Assembly (NCBI GenBank): GCA_025602915.1
Contig: JAHLJZ010000065.1
Location: 126,001 to 138,482, forward strand
Length of the DNA: 12,482 nt
From: Paraphysoderma sedebokerense
Taxonomy: Eukaryota; Blastocladiomycota; Physodermatomycetes; Physodermatales; Physodermataceae
Reading direction: 5' to 3'
Below are positions 8,051 to 12,482 of this stretch, in pieces. Each line of letters begins with the position of its first letter. The first letter of the stretch is position 1. The translations under genes and the position numbers were made by a program. The notes beneath the pieces are model-generated. The model made no database searches. It was given only the letters and a program-made list of their open reading frames with translations, and had not been told where the DNA came from.

Positions 8051-11000
8051 TTGCCTTCGCTCTCCCACGCCAAGTAAACCGATTTCCGCAATATACACAC
8101 CAACAAGCACTTGTCAACAGAACATTAACCAGACTCATTTCTTCATTACTATGTCCATTCGACCTTCCTACATTTCTTTTTTCCTTCACTCGTTGATTTT
8201 TTACGAAATCTAATGACGAAGATAGAACCGATGTATTTAAAGCTTTACGCGTGCATTCCCTGCATCCGCGAGCAAAAGGTGTCGGAATGAGATTAAGTGT
8301 AATCGAGCAGCGATCTGCATTGACATTAAACAATTTGACACATGAGTAAATGCCCTAGGTATTAGTGATATCGAAGAAAAGATCGGAAACATACCCCACA
8401 TGTGCCCATTCATACAAATAGCCATTTCTGTTGATTGAAATTGGACTAGTAAAAGAGAAATTAAGGAACGCAATTTACATTCTGGAGACAACAGAAAACC
8501 GTAAAAATAGGGAGAAAGAAACCAAATAGTGGAAAAAAGATATGAGCTGAACACGCCGGACAATTCTCTTGTCCTACTACCCCTAACTTTTCTGCATCTG
8601 GAATTTCGCCGTTCAGTACAGACTGTATATGGTTCTTCCATAATTCTAAGGTATCAATGGTTATTTTTGACAATGCGTTCCGGATTCGTTGCCAATTGGA
8701 TAGTAGGAGAGTATATAGCTGAAGCAAAAGGCCGATTGAAGTTTCGGTGATTCCACTAGCAGTGGTTGTGAACATAGTAACCGCTCGTGTGAAATGGAAT
8801 AGAGTAGTCCAAGAGTAATCTGGCATGACAGAAAATAGAGAAAACAGAATCGGAAATAGTCTGTGAGTACAGCAAATAGTCGCAACTTTGGTACAGTCAT
8901 AGAAATATTTCACGAACCATCAAACACAAGAGGAAACTGTCCCTCTTCATTCCTCATGTGTGATTCCAAATAATTCTTAAGACACGATAAAACTTTTTCT
9001 ATATAACTATAGAATAGAATCTCTCCACTCTGCTTGAATGCAATTTCCGCCTCTTTCGCAAGTTGATCCGGCAGAGCAATCTAAAATTGTAATCTCAAGA
9101 ATTACTAAATGCCTTAAGCATCGATTAGTGATGGTCTTCGCGTACCTTCGTCGAATCATATATGTACGAAAGTATTCGCATTATATTATTGGAAGGATTG
9201 TCGTATATTGAATGTCGTAATTTTAGTATGAACGCACTAACCCTGAATAAAATGAAACTTGTAAGCATGAATTCATCAAAAGTAGTTACCACTGTACTAA
9301 CCCTTCATCATGTGGACGATGATCATGACTTTCATCACCATCAGTCGAGAATGTCAACCCACAACTGATATACTGATCACGCAAACTCTTGACGACACGC
9401 TGATAAAAAGATACCAACGAATTGGTTTTGTCGTCGAACCCGAGCTGTCGAGTTCTGATTAATTGCCGAACGTCGTGCTCCATGTATTGAACGATATCCC
9501 AAAAGAAATGATTGGTAGAGATTGAAAATACTAATTTACGTCGGATGTCATGTACGTCGAGTGTTTAAGGAAGATTAGTCATCGGATTAGATTTTGAATA
9601 TATATTTACACAATAGCAAAAGAGGAGCGGCTAACATACATAAACCTTTACGGGGGAGTAGACTGTCAAGTCTCCTTATAAGACCAGATTCGAAGTCCTC
9701 GTCATCCGGATCAACAATAGGAACAACATCGAGATATGAAATACTCGTATTATCCGTGCGATAAAACAGTTCTTTGACCGCATATACTCTATGTAATGAA
9801 TCGCAGCTTATTTAGTGCACTGAGATTTCATTAGTTTAGATACAATTGGCGGCGAATAACCATACGTATACAACACCGCCAAATACAAGCCGTTTGCACT
9901 CATTTCTACACCATAAAACCGTACTTGTTTATCAGCCAATGACGAAATCTCAATCTCATCGTCATCATCATTGTCCTTTTGCTGATCTTTGTCTTGTTTC
10001 GAAGATGCAGAAGGAGTATGTTTCTGATAAAACTTTTTGAGAATGGATTTTGAGCTCGAATGCTGGTTGGATGATCCTGAATTGTCGTCGAGCACAAGAC
10101 TTCGTGATTGACCGTCCACGGTGCAAACATGGAGAATCGAACCGTCAATGTTAAACGCTACGCCTAACATATGAATAAGATCCAGGACCCGTATCATGTT
10201 AGATAAGAAATTCGGTTATATATTACTTCACGTCCATTCATCATTACCTCCAACCAAGGAACAAAACCCAAGATCATATCTTTGCAACGATGGCAAATCA
10301 TCCTGCGTATCATTATCCGTCATTTGATAACCTACAGGAGTCCAAACAAGGCATTCCATTCCTTTGGCAATCGCCAGTCTACAGGGTGCTTCAGATGCCT
10401 GTTGCGTTCATCGGGTTAGAAAAGCACATCGGGACAGTAGACAGAAAAAGAAAACGTACCACTGGAATAAACCATTTCATGACTGTTACGGGAGAGCCAT
10501 CCTTTGGGACTAAAGTACGCAACAGCGACGTTTTAAACCTGACATTATTTCTCTCAGTACTAGACTCTGCTGGGTCAGCATACAATCCCTCGATTCCGTA
10601 AACTTTGACCGCGCCACCGGAAGAAGCTGTAACGAGATGAGAGTAACCTATATACCTCGATACGAATCAGCGAGATTATGACAGAAAAATGCTGTCAAAG
10701 CAACATAATGAACGTACAAAGCCGATTCCTCTCCTCTTTCCAAGGTCCCCAAGCCAATCTGGTAACCCATCCGTCTTGCTGTCCTACATCAATTTCACCT
10801 AGTAACGCAACTACGTTCTGGATGCTAATTGGGCAACCGATTAGTATTCCTAAGGCGATGCTTCCTCGGCGACCTACAATCATCACAGTACCTCCACAGT
10901 GTCACATTTCCGTTCTTCGCTCCGACAGCAATGATCGATTGTCGAGGGGTGAGTTCGTCCTTTGGTGTCACCGGAGACCAAGCGATAGCTGCAGACATAT

Positions 11001-12103
11001 GAAACTAAGTACGTTTCAAGATACTGACTAACATAAGCTAATATGTGTACATACAAATTGATTCATATTGATCCGATAATTTAATCGATCCCGACTTTAT
11101 ACTGCCATTGGGATTGTAATGGTTGTAGATATGTTCACATAAATCGTAGGACTACCAATATTTCGAAAGATGATTAGTAAATTGCTACATAGTATAACAA
11201 GAGACAATTGATCTACCTCTGTCCAATTCATCGTATCAGGTAGACTCAACGGCTCGTATATAGGTATTCGATGCGAGTGTGTTATGGCAGCAAGGTAGCA
11301 ACTAGGAATCACGAACATATTAACCGCGACAGTTTGTCAACCGCAAGAGAGTTAAGGAGACATTAAATAAAATCCTTTATTAAGACAGGATTGCACTTAC
11401 CCATAATGATTTGTACATCCTCTCGGTGACCATGCCGCCATTCTAAATCCTTCGGAGAGATATTGGTTCGATCGCACACTGAGGTCTACTCATTCGTTAT
11501 CATGATTGCCAGACAACAGATCAAGAAGGAGCGAGGCCAAATAAAATTATTCAATATCAAACAATCGGACCATACAACAGTTTGAAAAAGAAAAAGTAAA
11601 GAGGATAATTGGTTTAATGTCCCCAATTCATTACTGCCAATGCAACACACAAATCGTAGTTACCACTGGAACTTCTCTGGGCCCTCACTTTTACGGATCT
11701 GCTTGTGATTTCTTCGTCCTCATCATTATCTTGGGATGTTGCACTAGTTTTAGCATTTATCACAGTAATAGAACAAGGCGATTGAAGTTGAGTAGACGAT
11801 TTTCGACATTTCGGTGACTTATTTCGCCACCGGTCGAATCAAGCGAATCAAGGTTAAATTTTCGTAAAACAAATGAATCGGGCAACACACAAGGACAATT
11901 ATGTTTGTCAGTTATGTGCAAAATATAAATTATCGTCAATACTCCTAGTATTAAGTCTATTAAAGATAAAAGCGGCGCCATACCAAAATTTCAATGGCGT
12001 TATTGGTGATAACAGCGAGTTGATTGTCTTCCGACCAAAGAAGAGAATCCGGAACTGCTGGTTGAGACTTGAATGCGATTGTATCAGATAGTGATTGAGT
12101 CAT
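8046..12103 (-). CDS. Transcription factor IIIC 90-kDa subunit (GTF3C4-like), 17 exons
   Basis: Subunit of TFIIIC, which binds internal promoters of tRNA genes and recruits TFIIIB for RNA polymerase III. Model: complement of 8046-8314, 8395-8445, 8523-8819, 8918-9080, 9146-9242, 9290-9530, 9640-9788, 9866-10163, 10248-10398, 10460-10647, 10718-10824, 10892-10988, 11055-11151, 11217-11301, 11401-11485, 11664-11817, 11984-12103; 882 aa (human GTF3C4: 822). The N-terminal TFIIIC_delta WD40 part includes PDSLLWSEDNQLAVIT, GFRMAAWSPRG, CYLAAITHSHRIPIYEP, SIAWSPVTP, VGAKNGNVTLW, DGWVTRLAWGPW, HLVTASSGGAVKVYG and GVAFNIDGSILHVCTVDG. A Lys/Asp-rich insert lies in the exon 9866-10163. The C-terminal zf-TFIIIC domain has CPAC (764-767), C787MNGHMWDRC796, TPFARGC811REC814 and a final CWCVYCGNRFTWR. 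Exon choices are least certain for the first three exons (11401-12103), the donors near 9290/9302 and 9866, the junction 8819/8918 (alternative 8860/8914), and the acceptor near 8445 (alternative 8481). Confidence 0.87.
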
Positions 12104-12353
12104 AGAATCATATAGTTATCAATGTGTATTTAGATCAACTTTGACTACCAGGATTCAAGCCAGACAAGTCCGACTTTGGGTCTCCTCGGTTCTTATTCTC
12201 CTCGAGGACGGACGCCGCCAGTGTGGTTTTTGGTTTCCACTCCTCTGACATTCTCAGACTGATGTCTTCTTAATATGTCTCGACTTCTGCAGTAGTTTTT
12301 ACATTTTTACATTGTATTGTAATATAATTTGTTAAAACTTGAAATAACCAATC
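12104..12353. promoter_or_regulatory. Intergenic region between TFIIIC subunit gene and tRNA-like element
   Basis: These 250 bp should carry the TFIIIC-subunit promoter (reading left) and the 5' flank of the tRNA-like element (reading right). A GC-richer patch at about 12160-12245 stands out against the AT-rich surroundings. No ORF or named site was recognised besides the TATA-like run at 12322-12328. Confidence 0.4.
12322..12328 (+). promoter_or_regulatory. TATA-like box upstream of tRNA-like element
   Basis: ATATAAT lies 26-32 bp upstream of the GGGGATC that begins the tRNA-like element. In some fungi (for example fission yeast) an upstream TATA helps TFIIIB at tRNA genes. The region is AT-rich, so the match may be by chance. 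Confidence 0.25.
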
Positions 12354-12430
12354 GGGGATCTAGCTCAAATGGTAGAGCGCTCGCTTTGCAGTCGTCCGCT
12401 TCTGGATTCAAACTTGCGAGAGGCACAGGG
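12354..12430 (+). tRNA. tRNA-Ala(TGC)-like element, interrupted anticodon loop, 3' end not recognisable
   Basis: Acceptor 5' strand GGGGATC (12354-12360) is followed by TA, a D arm with GCTC/GAGC stems (12363-12366, 12375-12378) and a standard A box. The anticodon stem is CTCGC (12380-12384) and the loop TT-TGC-A has anticodon TGC at 12387-12389. The partner strand GCGAG comes only at 12416-12420, leaving a 24-nt insertion (12391-12414) at the canonical position 37/38 of nuclear tRNA introns. Removing it gives CTCGCTTTGCATGCGAG, a perfect tRNA-Ala arm, and the variable loop and 5' T-stem (AGGCA, CAGGG) follow as expected. However, no TTCRA T loop, no 3' T-stem and no GATCCCC acceptor strand follow, and no T-run terminator is seen before 12482. 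A B-box-like GGATTCAAAC sits inside the insertion (12404-12413). It may be a 3'-damaged tRNA gene or the head of a tRNA-derived SINE. Confidence 0.5.
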
Positions 12431-12482
12431 GTCTCTGGCCACAAATTTCGACGCGCCTCCCGTTTCGCTCCCGTCTGTTCTG

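Noticed and set aside
8461-8641. Hydrophobic membrane-protein-like peptides read on the minus strand
   Set aside because: They are reads through an intron (8446-8522) between the two halves of the zf-TFIIIC zinc domain, whose pyrimidine-rich tract translates as Phe/Leu.
10141-10200. Extending the WD40 exon upstream to MIRVLDLIHM
   Set aside because: It looks WD-like, but no AG acceptor lies between the preceding in-frame stop and this segment; the acceptor at 10164 joins in phase.
10290-11031. Plus-strand ORFs at 10290-10601 and 10678-11031
   Set aside because: Both are antisense to WD40 exons of the TFIIIC subunit, which match the family in phase across several junctions.
11760-11981. Minus-strand 73-codon ORF as a separate gene or exon
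   Set aside because: Its ATG is inside the GTATGG splice donor, and no acceptor joins it in phase to the first exon; treated as mostly intron, with the doubt recorded as a finding.

Overview
The window is eukaryotic nuclear DNA, almost certainly from a fungus. The protein-coding genes are split by many short GT-AG introns, mostly 40-110 nt, with donors such as GTAAGT, GTATGT or GTACGT and branch-like CTAAC/CTAAT/CTGAT sites. Base composition is AT-rich and intergenic gaps are short. The lineage cannot be fixed from sequence alone; the intron density suggests a basidiomycete or an early-diverging fungus rather than a yeast. I reconstructed gene models by hand, requiring reading phase to match at every splice junction.

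Layout: (1) 93-1303 (+), the SUMO-conjugating enzyme UBC9, with its 5' end outside the window. (2) 1564-3788 (-), a CorA-type Mg2+ transporter of the fungal ALR/MNR2 kind, four exons, 664 aa, convergent with UBC9. (3) 3789-4355, a 567-bp divergent promoter region. (4) 4356-5442 (+), the nucleotide-excision-repair damage-recognition protein XPA/Rad14, four exons, 301 aa. (5) 5616-6601 (-), a 3-oxo-5-alpha-steroid 4-dehydrogenase (SRD5A/DET2) family membrane reductase, three exons, 270 aa, convergent with XPA. (6) 6767-7804 (-), an unrecognised, largely disordered acidic protein with an uncertain start. (7) 8046-12103 (-), a 17-exon gene of about 882 aa for the TFIIIC 90-kDa subunit (GTF3C4-like), with an N-terminal WD40 part and a C-terminal zf-TFIIIC zinc domain. 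(8) 12354-12430 (+), a tRNA-Ala(TGC)-like element with a 24-nt insertion at the usual tRNA intron position but no recognisable T arm or 3' acceptor strand.

The genes do not form a pathway. They are housekeeping functions: sumoylation, Mg2+ transport, DNA repair, steroid/lipid reduction and Pol III transcription. No mobile-element ORF, CRISPR array or new multi-gene system was seen. The points most worth a second look are the tiny exons of UBC9, the odd tRNA-like element beside a TFIIIC subunit gene, the unidentified acidic protein, and the very compact gene ends.
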